64,000 nt of DNA from Aeromicrobium massiliense JC14 (GCF_000312105.1 NZ_HE978637.1:186001-250000), one strand, 5' to 3'. Shown: positions 23,973-32,979, numbered from the stretch's first letter. Notes: generated from the sequence alone by a model not told the origin. Translations and numbers: made by a program.

Positions 23973-23987
23973 CTTCGACAGGCTCAG
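23973..23987. repeat. Dispersed repeat motif CTTCGRCARGCTCAG
   Basis: CTTCGACAGGCTCAG, embedded in a partly palindromic stretch (GAAGGGCCCTTC at 23965-23976) downstream of the F420-type reductase gene. Confidence 0.6.
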
Positions 23988-24023
23988 GGACCGGGCCTCG
24001 GCTGAGGCTCAGGAACCGGACGC

Positions 24024-24473
24024 CTAGGCGCGGTGGAGCTCGAAGACGGGCAGGGCTGGGGCGGCGGCGAGCAGCTCGGCGTCGGTCGAGGCCTTCGAGA
24101 TGCTGACCGGCATGATCGCGCCGACCTCCCACTCCCACTTGCGCAGGTACTCGCGCAGCACGGGGATCTTGTCGGCGTCGGCCAGCTCGGTGGCCCGGTA
24201 GCGGACGACGGAGCGGCCGCGGCGCAGCGTGCAGGTGCCGGCGGCGCGCAGGTTGCGGGTCCAGTGCGTGTGCCCCCGCGCGCCGAGGACGTACGTGTGC
24301 CCGTCGAGCCGCAGCGGGTTCACCGGGGTGGTGCGAGGCTGCCCGCTGGACCGGCCGACGACCTCGAGGGTGCGAGCGCCGACCAGGCCGATCCCGCGGT
24401 TCGCGAGCCAGCCGACGAGCCGGTTGAAGCGGGTGGAGAGCCGGCCCGGTGGCCGGTAGGCGAGTGCGTCCAT
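24024..24473 (-). CDS. Deazaflavin (F420)-dependent nitroreductase-family protein
   Basis: A 149-residue split-beta-barrel protein of the Ddn/FDOR-B type. Landmarks are LEVVGRSSGQPRTTPVNPL, where the Gly-rich turn and Arg/Thr hold the cofactor, YVLGARGHTHWTRNLRAAG, and the end PVFELHRA. F420H2-dependent reduction of quinones or nitro compounds is the expected activity. It is divergent from a TetR gene, with two identical-core palindromes between them, so it is probably derepressed by a toxic substrate. Confidence 0.88.
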   Translation of the reverse strand: MDALAYRPPGRLSTRFNRLVGWLANRGIGLVGARTLEVVGRSSGQPRTTPVNPLRLDGHTYVLGARGHTHWTRNLRAAGTCTLRRGRSVVRYRATELADADKIPVLREYLRKWEWEVGAIMPVSISKASTDAELLAAAPALPVFELHRA

Positions 24474-24492
24474 GGGGGACTCCTTCGATTCG

Positions 24493-24507
24493 GAGAGCAC
24501 TGCTCTC
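24493..24507. promoter_or_regulatory. TetR operator 1
   Basis: GAGAGCA-C-TGCTCTC, a perfect 7-bp inverted repeat 20 bp before the reductase start. Confidence 0.72.
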
Positions 24508-24541
24508 GGAGTCAGCATGGTGGTTCCGGGACGCGAAAGCA

Positions 24542-24554
24542 AGAGCAGTGCTCT
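24542..24554. promoter_or_regulatory. TetR operator 2
   Basis: AGAGCA-G-TGCTCT, the same core as operator 1, 49 bp away and 20 bp before the tetR start. Confidence 0.72.
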
Positions 24555-24562
24555 CGTTGTGT

Positions 24563-24568
24563 CACGAT
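24563..24568 (+). promoter_or_regulatory. -10-like hexamer CACGAT of the tetR gene
   Basis: CACGAT, six bases before the ATG at 24575 and directly downstream of operator 2, so repressor binding would cover the promoter. Confidence 0.4.
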
Positions 24569-24574
24569 GGCGCC

Positions 24575-25231
24575 ATGCCCACCCGAGCCGAGACCCGTGC
24601 CCGCACCGAGCAGCGCATCCTCGAGGTGGGCCGCGATCACCTGGCGACGTGCGGGGCGGCGGCCCTCTCGCTGCGGGCCGTCGCCCGCGACCTGGGCCTC
24701 GTCTCGTCGGCGGTCTACCGCTACGTCGACAGCCGCGACGAGCTGCTGACCCGGCTGCTCGTCGACGCCTACGACGAGCTCGCCGACGCCGCCGAGGCTG
24801 CGCACGCGAGGGCGACGACGCCACGCGAGCAGGTGCTGGCCGTCGCCCGCGCGTTCCGGGCCTGGGCCGTCGCCGAGCCCGCCCGCTACGCGCTGCTCTA
24901 CGGCAGCCCGGTGCCCGGCTACGCGGCGCCGGCCGAGCGCACGAGCGGTCCGGGGACGCGCGTCATCGGCCTGCTGCTGACCACCCTCGACGGGGCCGGT
25001 GCCACGGCACCGGCCCCGCCGGGGCTCGACCTCTCGCGCCTGCGCGAGGAGGCCGGGGTCGCGCTGGACGACGGCGCACTGCGCCACGCCCTGGGCGTCT
25101 GGACGACCATCGTCGGGCTCACGAGCCTGGAGGTCTTCGGCCAGCTCGGCCCCGACCCGGTCGTCGACCCGGCCGCGCTGCTGGACGTCCAGGTCGCCGA
25201 CTCCCTGGACGCCCTCGGCCTCACGTCGTGA
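24575..25231 (+). CDS. TetR-family repressor of the F420-type reductase (probable)
   Basis: A 218-residue TetR protein. The DNA-binding domain spans about residues 10-58 with LSLRAVARDLGLVSSAVYRYV as helix-turn-helix region; the C-terminal ligand domain is alanine-rich and ends in LTSLEVFGQLGPDPV, a TetR_C-type stretch. The two AGAGCA-N-TGCTCT palindromes in the intergenic region are natural binding sites for controlling itself and the reductase. Its 3' end overlaps the convergent ABC-F gene by 11 bases. Confidence 0.9.
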   Translation: MPTRAETRARTEQRILEVGRDHLATCGAAALSLRAVARDLGLVSSAVYRYVDSRDELLTRLLVDAYDELADAAEAAHARATTPREQVLAVARAFRAWAVAEPARYALLYGSPVPGYAAPAERTSGPGTRVIGLLLTTLDGAGATAPAPPGLDLSRLREEAGVALDDGALRHALGVWTTIVGLTSLEVFGQLGPDPVVDPAALLDVQVADSLDALGLTS

Positions 25232-26786
25232 TCGTGCGGTCCAGCCCGAGCGCCTCCAGGAACCGCTCGTCGTGGCTGACCACCACGAGCGCGCCCTCGT
25301 AGCCCGACAGCGCCTCGACCAGGCGGTCGACGCTGCGCATGTCGAGGTCGTTGGTCGGCTCGTCCAGGCACAGCAGCTGCGGGGCCGGCTCGGCGAGCAG
25401 CAGGCACGCCAGCGTGGCCCGCAGCCGCTCGCCGCCCGACAGCGTCCCGGCGTCCTGGTCGGCGCGGGCACCTCGGAGCCCGAAGCGGGCCAGGCGCGAG
25501 CGCACCTCCTGCCGGGACGCCGTCGGCGCGAGCCGCTCGACGTTCTCGGCGACCGACGTGCCGGGCACCAGCAGCCGCGGGCGCTGGGGGAGCAGGCGAG
25601 CCGGCACGCGCAGCCGCACCTCGCCCTCCCTCGGCTCGAGCTCGCCGACGAGCGTGCGCAGCAGCGTCGTCTTGCCCGAACCGTTGCGGCCGACCAGGCC
25701 GATGCGCTCGGGCCCGCGCACGTGGACGTCCAGGGCCAGCCCGTTGGCGAGCACGAGCCCGTCGGTCGTGACGACGTCGCGCGTGGCCGGCACCCGCGTC
25801 TCGGGCAGGTCGACGCGGATCGGCTCGTCGTCGCGCAACCGGGCGTCGGCCTCCGACAACCGGTCGCGGGCCGCCTCGACGTTGCCCTCGTGCTCGCCGC
25901 GCAGCTTGCCGGCCGACACCTCCGCGTTCATCCGGCGGCCGTGGGCGACGATCTTCGGCACCCGCTTCTCGCGCTCGGCCTTCGCCGCCGTGCGGTTGCG
26001 CCGGGCCAGCGTGACCTGGGCGGCGGCCAGCTCGCGCTTCTGCCGGCGCAGGTCGGACTCGGCGTCGCGGACGTCCCGCTCGGCCGCCTCGCGCTCCACC
26101 GCGACCGCCGCCTCGTACGCGGTCAGGTCACCGCCGAACGTGCGCACGCCGCCGTCGCGCACCTCGTGCACGGCGTCGACGTGCTCGAGCAGCTCGCGGT
26201 CGTGGCTGGCCACGACGAGCACGCCGCGGAACTCGTCGACGACCGAGAGCAGGCGCTCGCGGGCGGGACGGTCGAGGTTGTTCGTCGGCTCGTCCAGCAG
26301 CAGCACGTCCGGCTCGGTGAGCAGCCGCGCCGCCAGCGCGAGCAGCGTCAGCTCGCCGCCGGACAGCGTCGACGCATCCCGGTCGAGCGTCAGCCGGTCC
26401 AGGCCGAGCCGGCCGAGCAGCGCGGTCGTGCGTGCCTCGACGTCCCAGTCGTCGCCGATGGTGTCGTAGACGTCCGGGTCGACGCTTCCGGACTCGACGG
26501 CCCGCAGCGCCGCCAGCCGGTCGGCTACGCCGAGCACGTCGGCGACGGTCGCGGCGTCCTCGGGCAGCGGGTCCTGCGGCAGATGCGCGAGCCGGCCCTC
26601 GACCAGCCGGGTGCCCGACGTGGGGGCGAGTTCGCCGGTGAGGATGCGCAGCAACGTGGACTTGCCGGACCCGTTGTCTCCCACCAGGCCGTGGTGGGCG
26701 GGGGACAGGTCGAGCGTGACGCCGTCCAGGACGGTGCGGCCGTCCGGCCAGGTCAGGGTGAGGTCGTGCAGGGACAGGTGTGGCAT
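25221..26786 (-). CDS. ABC-F family ATPase
   Basis: A 521-residue soluble protein with two ABC domains and no membrane region. The first has GDNGSGKST, LSGGELTLLALA and LLLDEPTNNLD; the second has GRNGSGKTT, LSGGERLRATLA and LCLDEPTNDLD. Between them lies a charged helical linker (about 225-300, rich in Arg/Glu/Ala) as in ribosome-acting ABC-F proteins. It could be an antibiotic-resistance factor or a translation factor; the linker sequence alone does not decide. ATG start at 26786. Confidence 0.9.
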   Translation of the reverse strand: MPHLSLHDLTLTWPDGRTVLDGVTLDLSPAHHGLVGDNGSGKSTLLRILTGELAPTSGTRLVEGRLAHLPQDPLPEDAATVADVLGVADRLAALRAVESGSVDPDVYDTIGDDWDVEARTTALLGRLGLDRLTLDRDASTLSGGELTLLALAARLLTEPDVLLLDEPTNNLDRPARERLLSVVDEFRGVLVVASHDRELLEHVDAVHEVRDGGVRTFGGDLTAYEAAVAVEREAAERDVRDAESDLRRQKRELAAAQVTLARRNRTAAKAEREKRVPKIVAHGRRMNAEVSAGKLRGEHEGNVEAARDRLSEADARLRDDEPIRVDLPETRVPATRDVVTTDGLVLANGLALDVHVRGPERIGLVGRNGSGKTTLLRTLVGELEPREGEVRLRVPARLLPQRPRLLVPGTSVAENVERLAPTASRQEVRSRLARFGLRGARADQDAGTLSGGERLRATLACLLLAEPAPQLLCLDEPTNDLDMRSVDRLVEALSGYEGALVVVSHDERFLEALGLDRTITT

Positions 26787-26963
26787 GGGGCCTCCAGGCA
26801 GTCACAGGGACGGGATGCGTGGAGACGCTGCGTGGACGACGCGCGGTCGAGGGTGCCCGTGGGCAGAGGTCGACGAGGACGCGCGGCAGTGCCGCGCAGG
26901 GTCTCGGACCTCAGCTCTTCAACGGATGCGTACCTCGTGGTGGGCGACGTGACCGGACCATCC

Positions 26964-26969
26964 TACGCT
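26964..26969 (+). promoter_or_regulatory. -10 hexamer TACGCT of the acidic-protein gene
   Basis: TACGCT, six bases before the GTG at 26976, which settles this start over longer in-frame alternatives. The rest of 26787-26963 shows nothing clear. Confidence 0.5.
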
Positions 26970-26975
26970 CTGCTC

Positions 26976-27260
26976 GTGCAGGACGTGTGGTTCGACGAGA
27001 TGGACGACGCCGAGGCGTTCGTCGCCGCGCTGGACGAGGCCGGTTACGCCAGCAGCGTGCGCCGCGAGATGTTCGCCGGCGAGGAGGACGACGAGGACCT
27101 CGCCTCGGTCGTCGCTGTGGAGCCGTGGGACGCCGTCGCGGCCGACCTCGCCGACGAGGCGGGCGGCTGGGTGCCGCCCGAGCCGGACGGGCCGCCGGCG
27201 CCGGTCGTGCCGCTCGAGCTGCCCACCCAGCCCAAGCGGCTCAAGCGCCCGCGCGCCTGA
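26976..27260 (+). CDS. Conserved hypothetical acidic protein
   Basis: A 94-residue protein beginning MQDVWFDEMDDAEAFVAALDEAGY, very acidic in its first two thirds (DDEDLASVV) and ending in a Pro-rich basic tail (PTQPKRLKRPRA). The first ~60 residues could form a small alpha/beta fold. No signal peptide. Not recognised as a named family. Convergent with the peptidase gene. Confidence 0.68.
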   Translation: MQDVWFDEMDDAEAFVAALDEAGYASSVRREMFAGEEDDEDLASVVAVEPWDAVAADLADEAGGWVPPEPDGPPAPVVPLELPTQPKRLKRPRA

Positions 27261-27275
27261 GCCACGGCTCCGGCG

Positions 27276-29357
27276 TCAGCCGAGGTGGGTGCGCAGGAAG
27301 TCGAGCTGGAGCAGCTTGAGGTTCTCCGCGACCGTCTCCTGCGGCGTCATGTGCGTGACGCCCGACAGCGGCAGCACGGTGTGCGGACGCCCGGCCGCCA
27401 GCAGCGCCGACGACAGCTTCAGCGTGTGCGCGGCCACGACGTTGTCGTCGGCCAGGCCGTGGATGATCATCAGCGGACGCTCGAGGCCGGCGGCCAGGTG
27501 CGTCAGCGAGTTCTCGTCGTAGACCTCGGGACGCTCGTCGGGGTGGCCGAGGTAGCGCTCGGTGTAGGCGGTGTCGTAGAGCCGCCAGTCGGTGACCGGG
27601 GCGCCGGCGACCGCGGCGTGGAAGACGTCGGGACGGGCCAGCACGGCGAGCGCGGCCAGGTAGCCGCCGTACGACCAGCCGCTGATGCCGACCCGGGACG
27701 TGTCGACGTCGTCGGGCAGCTCGGCCGCCACGCCCTGCAGCGCGTCCACCTGGTCCTGCAGGGTCGGGCCGGCGAAGTCGTGCAGGATCGCGTGCTCCCA
27801 CGAGATCGAGCGGCCCGGCGTGCCGCGTCCGTCGGCGACGACGACGGCGAAGCCCTGGTCGGCGTACCACTGGGCCTCGAGGAACATCCGCGCCGAGCTG
27901 AGCACCATCTGGGCACCCGGGCCGCCGTAGGGGAGCATCAGCACGGGCAGCCGCCGTGAGCCGGGCACGTGCTCGCGCGGCAGCACCACGGCGACGCGCA
28001 GGTCGCGCTCGCCCACGGTCAGCAGGCGCACCTGCGGCTGGAACGGCGCCTCCTCGCTGACGACGCGCAGCTCGCGCGGCTCGACGCCGTCGCGGAAGAC
28101 GGTGACGGTGGGCCGGGCGGACTCCAGCGACGCCCGGGTGACGACCGTGGTGCCGCCACCGACCACCGCGCCGTGCACGGCGGGGCCGGACGTGACGGGG
28201 TCGACCGAGCCGTCCAGGCCGAGCCGGACGACCTGCACCTGGGTGGGGTCGTCGGACGCGGTGACCACCACGGCGTCCGGGTGCACCGAGACGATGCCGC
28301 GCACGTGCCAGGTGTCGTCGCCGATCGGCTCGCCGTCGACGCAGACGCGGCGCTTGTCGCCGGACTCCTCGATCGTCACGAGGCGTCCGCCGGGGGCGAG
28401 GCGGGCGGGGGACGCGTTGGGCTCGACCCACGCCCGCGAGGTCAGCTCGCGCAGCACGCGGGTGGCGCCGGTGGCGGGGTCGACCGCCAGCACCTGCGAG
28501 CGGCGCTGGTCGCGGCCGAGCACCTGCACCACGGGGTCGCCGTACTCGTTCCACGACACCTGGTGGACGTACTCGTACGCCTCGCGGTCCCACACGACCT
28601 CGGTGCGGGTGCCGTCCAGGCCGACGATCCACAGCGTCACCTCGGCGTTGGGGGTGCCGGCGGCGGGGTAGCGCTGGGTGACGGGCGTGCGCTCGGGGTG
28701 CTCGGGGTCGGCGACGTGCCAGACCGGCACCGGCGACTCGTCGGTGCGCTGGACGAGCAGCGACTCGCCGTCCGGCGCCCACCAGAAGCCGCGGTAGCGG
28801 TCGAGCTCCTCGGCGGCGATGAACTCGGCCTGGCCCCAGGTCACGTGCTCGCCGTCGGGCTCGACGAGGGCGCGGTCGTCCTCGCCGTCCACGCCCACGA
28901 CGCGCAGCGCGCCGCCGCTGGCGTACGCGACGCGGCGTCCGGCCGGGTCGAGGCGCGGGTCGATGACGCCGGCGGGCGTCGGCAGCTCGCGGACGGCGCC
29001 GGCGCCCAGGTGCACGGCGAACAGGCGGCCGGAGAGCGGGAAGCAGGCCCAGCGGCCCGTGGGGTCGACGTCGTAGGAGACCAGGCCGGCCGCGGACTCG
29101 CGGCTGCGCTCGCGACGGGCGCGCTCCTGCGGCGTCAGCTCCTCGGGCCCCTCGCCGAGCAGGTCGGCGGGGTCGACGAGCAGCGACTCCTCGCCGGACG
29201 CGACGTCCAGCGCCCACAGCTGTCCCGTGCGCGTGACCCCGTCGGGCGTCCGGATGAAGCGGACGGTGCCGCCGTCGGGGGAGACGGTCACGGTGCGCGG
29301 CACCCCCAGCGTGAAGCGGAGGGTGCGGGCGGCGAGGCGGGGGTACGAGACGGTCAC
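27276..29357 (-). CDS. S9B-type prolyl peptidase (DPP-IV-like)
   Basis: A 693-residue serine peptidase: an N-terminal eight-bladed propeller (about 30-430), then an alpha/beta-hydrolase domain. The double-Glu motif AEFIAAEELDRYRGFWW, which anchors the substrate N-terminus in dipeptidyl peptidases, is present. The triad is Ser562 (GWSYGG), Asp638 (LADDNV) and His669 (GVTHM). No signal peptide, so it probably trims Xaa-Pro peptides in the cytoplasm. The start is GTG 29357; an antisense-looking upstream extension is not coding. Confidence 0.92.
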   Translation of the reverse strand: MTVSYPRLAARTLRFTLGVPRTVTVSPDGGTVRFIRTPDGVTRTGQLWALDVASGEESLLVDPADLLGEGPEELTPQERARRERSRESAAGLVSYDVDPTGRWACFPLSGRLFAVHLGAGAVRELPTPAGVIDPRLDPAGRRVAYASGGALRVVGVDGEDDRALVEPDGEHVTWGQAEFIAAEELDRYRGFWWAPDGESLLVQRTDESPVPVWHVADPEHPERTPVTQRYPAAGTPNAEVTLWIVGLDGTRTEVVWDREAYEYVHQVSWNEYGDPVVQVLGRDQRRSQVLAVDPATGATRVLRELTSRAWVEPNASPARLAPGGRLVTIEESGDKRRVCVDGEPIGDDTWHVRGIVSVHPDAVVVTASDDPTQVQVVRLGLDGSVDPVTSGPAVHGAVVGGGTTVVTRASLESARPTVTVFRDGVEPRELRVVSEEAPFQPQVRLLTVGERDLRVAVVLPREHVPGSRRLPVLMLPYGGPGAQMVLSSARMFLEAQWYADQGFAVVVADGRGTPGRSISWEHAILHDFAGPTLQDQVDALQGVAAELPDDVDTSRVGISGWSYGGYLAALAVLARPDVFHAAVAGAPVTDWRLYDTAYTERYLGHPDERPEVYDENSLTHLAAGLERPLMIIHGLADDNVVAAHTLKLSSALLAAGRPHTVLPLSGVTHMTPQETVAENLKLLQLDFLRTHLG

Positions 29358-29381
29358 GCCCCGATCTCATCACAGCGTGGC

Positions 29382-29387
29382 TAGCCT
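29382..29387 (+). promoter_or_regulatory. -10 hexamer TAGCCT of mshB
   Basis: TAGCCT, seven bases before the ATG at 29395; no ribosome-binding site, so probably leaderless. Confidence 0.55.
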
Positions 29388-29394
29388 GTGACCC

Positions 29395-30303
29395 ATGGAC
29401 TCTGCCGACAAGCGGCTGCTGCTCGTGCACGCGCACCCCGACGACGAGACGATCGGCAACGGCGCCACCATGGCCCGCCTCGTCGCGGAGGGCGCCCACG
29501 TCACCCTCGTCACCTGCACGCTCGGCGAGGAGGGCGAGATCCTTGTCCCCGAGATCGCGCACTACGCCAGCGACCAGGAGGACCGACTCGGCCAGCACCG
29601 CATCGGCGAGCTCGCCGCCGCGATGAAGGAGCTCGGGGTCACCGACCACCGCTTCCTCGGCGGGCCCGGACGCTTCCGCGACTCCGGCATGGTCTGGGGC
29701 GAGGACGGCAACGCCACCGCCGGCACCGACGTGCGTCCGGACGCGTTCTGGGCCGCCGACCTGCTCGTCGCCGCCGACCTGCTGGTCGAGGTCATCCGCG
29801 AGGTGCGTCCGCAGGTGCTGGTCACGTACGACCAGTTCGGCGGCTACGGCCACCCCGACCACGTGCAGGCCCACCGCGTCGCGATGTACGCCGCCGACCT
29901 GGCCGGCGTCCGCTCCTACAAGCCCGAGCTGGGCGAGCCGTGGGAGATCGCCAAGGTCTACTGGTCGGCGATGTCGGCCCGCGCCTTCCGCGAGGGCCTG
30001 ACCGCGCTGCGCGAGGCCGGCGACACCACCAGCTTCGAGGGCTGGGAGGCCGACAACCTGCCGCCCATGGCGTTCGAGGACGACCAGCTCGACGCGGCCA
30101 TCGACGGCACCGCCTTCCTGGACGCCAAGTCCGCGGCGCTCCGGGCGCACGCCTCGCAGGTCGAGGTCGACGGCCCGTTCTTCGCGCTGTCCAACAACGT
30201 CGGCCAGACGGTGTGGGGCACCGAGCACTACCGCCTCGCCCGAGGCACCCGTGGTCCGGTCGGCCCCTCGGGGCTCGAGGACGACCTCTTCGCCGGGCTG
30301 TGA
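29395..30303 (+). CDS. mshB: GlcNAc-inositol deacetylase of mycothiol synthesis
   Basis: A 302-residue zinc deacetylase of the LmbE family that removes acetate from GlcNAc-Ins, the second committed step of mycothiol synthesis. Zinc and catalytic motifs are VHAHPDDETIG (His14, Asp17) and YGHPDHVQAH (His156). The length equals mycobacterial MshB and the C-terminal NNVGQTVWGTEHYRL is an MshB trait rather than Mca. Its stop overlaps the next gene (GTGA). Confidence 0.92.
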   Translation: MDSADKRLLLVHAHPDDETIGNGATMARLVAEGAHVTLVTCTLGEEGEILVPEIAHYASDQEDRLGQHRIGELAAAMKELGVTDHRFLGGPGRFRDSGMVWGEDGNATAGTDVRPDAFWAADLLVAADLLVEVIREVRPQVLVTYDQFGGYGHPDHVQAHRVAMYAADLAGVRSYKPELGEPWEIAKVYWSAMSARAFREGLTALREAGDTTSFEGWEADNLPPMAFEDDQLDAAIDGTAFLDAKSAALRAHASQVEVDGPFFALSNNVGQTVWGTEHYRLARGTRGPVGPSGLEDDLFAGL

Positions 30304-30641
30304 TCGCCGGGCGGGTGGTCGCCGGGCTGGCCGGTCTGTGGACCGGCCTCATGGCGTCCGTCGTGCACCGTCACCTGTGGGACGCAGGTGACCTCGAGCT
30401 GCCGTGGGGCCTGGTCGTGGGCGTCGTCGCGACGCTGCTCGTGGCCCGCGGGGCCGAGGCCCTGGTGTCGCTCGGGACGGCCTGCTTCGCGGTCGGCTGG
30501 GCGGTCGCCGTGCTCGCTCCGCTGATGGCCGGGAGCGACAGCTACCTGGTCGCCGACGACACCCTCGGGTGGGTCTTCACCCTCGGTGGCGGCGGGGCGC
30601 TCGTGGTGGCCTCCCAGTGGAAACCTAGGCTTGCCCCGTGA
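30300..30641 (+). CDS. DUF6113-like membrane protein
   Basis: A 113-residue protein with four hydrophobic segments (about 4-22, 36-55, 58-80, 92-105) and little outside the membrane. It regularly follows mshB in actinobacteria (my recollection, not checked), but no role is known. The GTG overlaps the mshB stop; its own stop overlaps the flavin reductase start. Confidence 0.75.
   Translation: MIAGRVVAGLAGLWTGLMASVVHRHLWDAGDLELPWGLVVGVVATLLVARGAEALVSLGTACFAVGWAVAVLAPLMAGSDSYLVADDTLGWVFTLGGGGALVVASQWKPRLAP
30626..30631 (+). promoter_or_regulatory. Internal -10 hexamer TAGGCT of the flavin reductase gene
   Basis: TAGGCT inside the end of the DUF6113-like gene, six bases before the GTG at 30638; gives the reductase its own leaderless start in addition to read-through from mshB. 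Confidence 0.5.
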
Positions 30642-31189
30642 GGGATCCGATCGACGACAAGGCGTTCCGTGGCGCGCTGGGCAGGTTCGCCAGCGGCGTC
30701 ACCGTCGTCTCCACCGTCCACGAGGGCATCGACCACGCCATGACGGCGAGCGCGTTCTGCTCCGTCTCGATCGATCCGCCGCTCGTCCTGGTCTGCTCGC
30801 ACAAGAACAGCCGGTTCCACGAGGCGGTGCTGCAGAGCGGTGTCTGGGGCGTCTCGATCCTCGCCGAGGGCGGCCGTGAGACGTCCGCCTGGTTCGCCCA
30901 CCGCGGACGTCCGCTGGAGTCCCAGCTGGAGGGCGTCGAGCACCACCGCGGCCCACGGACCGGTGTCGCGCTCATGGATGAAGGTCTGGCGTGGCTGGAG
31001 TGCGAGACGCATGCTGTCCACGACGGCGGTGACCACTCCATCCTGGTGGGCAGCGTGGTCTTCGCCCGCGTCCGCGACGAGATCGACGACCCGCTGCTGT
31101 ACTACCGCTCGCACTACGGACGCCTCGTCCACACCGACGCCTCGGAGAAGACGGTCTACCGTCCCCCGACCACGCAGGAGCCCGCATGA
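30638..31189 (+). CDS. Flavin reductase-like FMN-binding protein
   Basis: A 183-residue split-barrel flavoprotein. FRGALGRFASGVTVVST at the N-terminus, MTASAFCSVSIDPPLVLVC for FMN binding, and the C-terminal YYRSHYGRLV are typical of short-chain flavin reductases that feed reduced flavin to two-component monooxygenases. No partner oxygenase is adjacent. Coupled to the genes on both sides by four-base overlaps. Confidence 0.9.
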   Translation: MRDPIDDKAFRGALGRFASGVTVVSTVHEGIDHAMTASAFCSVSIDPPLVLVCSHKNSRFHEAVLQSGVWGVSILAEGGRETSAWFAHRGRPLESQLEGVEHHRGPRTGVALMDEGLAWLECETHAVHDGGDHSILVGSVVFARVRDEIDDPLLYYRSHYGRLVHTDASEKTVYRPPTTQEPA

Positions 31190-32979
31190 GTGTCGCCACG
31201 TTCGTCCGCAGCCACAAAAAGCTGTCGTGGAGCCTGGGGACCCTCGTCGTCGTGCTCGTCGGCGTGTACCTGGCCGGCTTCTTCCTCACCGGCTCGCGGC
31301 TGCCGGCCAACGCCACGATCGGCGGCATCGACGTCGGCGGCATGAGCCCGGCCAAGGCCGAGCGCACCGTCGCCGACGCCGTGAAGGCGCGTGAGGACGC
31401 CCGGATCGGCGTCCAGTACGACGTCGACGGCGAGACCGAGACCGTCCAGCTCAAGCCCGCCGACCTCGGCCTCGAGGTGGACGCCGCCGAGAGCGTCGAC
31501 CAGGCCGGCGGCGAGCGCACCTGGAACCCGGTCCGCATGGCCGAGCTCGTGCTGGGATCCGACGAGCACGACCTGGTCGTGACGTCCGACCCGACCAAGA
31601 TGGCCTCGGCGCTCGACAAGGTCGCCGAGGAGGTCGAGGTCGAGGTCGTCCAGCCGCTCGTCACCTTCCCCAAGGCGAAGCCGCGTCCGCGCTCGCCCGA
31701 GGACGGCGTGGCTCTCGACCGCGACGCCACGGCTCGGGCCGTCGAGGCCGTCTACGGCACGACCGACGAGCCGGTCGTGGACGTCCGGACCGACGTCGTC
31801 GAGCCGGAGGTGGACGAGGCGGGCCTGCAGCAGGCCGTCACCGAGATCGCCGAGCCGGCCGTCTCGGCGCCCGTCACCATCGCGGTGGGCCAGAAGAAGG
31901 TCGCGCTCCCGGTGTCCGCCTACGCGCCGGCGCTCAAGATCGAGCCGGTCAACGGCACCATGACCGCCGTCATCGACCCCGAGAAGCTCTCCGGTGCCCT
32001 GGCCGCCGAGACCAGTGGCGTGGGGCGCAAGGCCGTCGACGCCCGCATCGTCGTCGACAGCGGCAAGCCGCGCATCGTCCCCAGCAAGACCGGCATCGGC
32101 CTGCAGCCCGAGGAGATGGCGACCAAGATCGCCCCGGTGCTCACCGAGACCGGTGCCGCGCGCACCGTCACGGTCGAGGCGAAGGTCGTCGAGCCCGAGT
32201 TCACCACCGAGGACGCGCAGAAGCTCGGCGTCAAGGAGAAGGTCAGCGAGTTCACGACGTACTTCCCGCACGCCGACTACCGCAACATCAACCAGGGCCG
32301 GGCGGCCGAGCTGCTCGACGACACCCTGGTGCTGCCGGGCGAGACGTTCAGCTTCAACGACACCGTGGGCGAGCGGACGATCGAGAACGGCTTCACGACC
32401 GGCTCGGTCATCAACGGCGGCCAGTTCCGCGAGGAGCCGGGCGGAGGCGTCTCGCAGGTCGTCACCACGACCTACAACGCGGCGTTCTTCGCCGGTCTCG
32501 AGGACGTCCAGCACAAGGCGCACACGTTCTACATCGACCGCTACCCGGTGGGCCGCGAGGCGACCGTGTACTGGGGCAGCCTGGACATGAAGTTCAAGAA
32601 CAACACCGACCACGGCGTGCTCATCAACGCCTGGGTCGACAAGAGCACGCCCGGCCGCAAGGGCGAGATGCACGTGCAGATGTTCTCGACGAAGGTCTGG
32701 GACGAGGTGGAGGCGGGCAAGTCCGGCCGCTACAACTTCCGCACCCCGGGCAAGCGCTACGACACCAGCGACAAGTGCGTCCCGCAGTCGCCGATCACCG
32801 GCTTCGACATCGACATCTACCGCTACTTCGTCCAGGACGGGCAGCGCAAGAAGTCCGAGAAGTACACGACGACCTACCAGGCCGCCGACCACGTCATCTG
32901 CGGCGAGGACCCGGCCAAGAAGAAGGCCGAGCAGCGCAAGAAGCGCGCCGAGCGCGAGGCCGCCGAGAACGGCGGCTAG
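31186..32979 (+). CDS. VanW-family protein with peptidoglycan-binding-like repeats
   Basis: A 597-residue membrane-anchored extracellular protein. A basic N-terminus and single helix (about 14-34) are followed by two PG_binding_4-type repeats (about 45-330, each opening with an IGGIDVGGMSPAKAE-like strand-turn) and a VanW domain from about 340 (FSFNDTVGERTIENGF, GGGVSQVVTTTYNAAFFAG). The tail is highly basic (KKKAEQRKKRAERE). It likely acts on or holds the cell wall; VanW is not itself a proven resistance enzyme. Confidence 0.9.
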   Translation: MSVATFVRSHKKLSWSLGTLVVVLVGVYLAGFFLTGSRLPANATIGGIDVGGMSPAKAERTVADAVKAREDARIGVQYDVDGETETVQLKPADLGLEVDAAESVDQAGGERTWNPVRMAELVLGSDEHDLVVTSDPTKMASALDKVAEEVEVEVVQPLVTFPKAKPRPRSPEDGVALDRDATARAVEAVYGTTDEPVVDVRTDVVEPEVDEAGLQQAVTEIAEPAVSAPVTIAVGQKKVALPVSAYAPALKIEPVNGTMTAVIDPEKLSGALAAETSGVGRKAVDARIVVDSGKPRIVPSKTGIGLQPEEMATKIAPVLTETGAARTVTVEAKVVEPEFTTEDAQKLGVKEKVSEFTTYFPHADYRNINQGRAAELLDDTLVLPGETFSFNDTVGERTIENGFTTGSVINGGQFREEPGGGVSQVVTTTYNAAFFAGLEDVQHKAHTFYIDRYPVGREATVYWGSLDMKFKNNTDHGVLINAWVDKSTPGRKGEMHVQMFSTKVWDEVEAGKSGRYNFRTPGKRYDTSDKCVPQSPITGFDIDIYRYFVQDGQRKKSEKYTTTYQAADHVICGEDPAKKKAEQRKKRAEREAAENGG

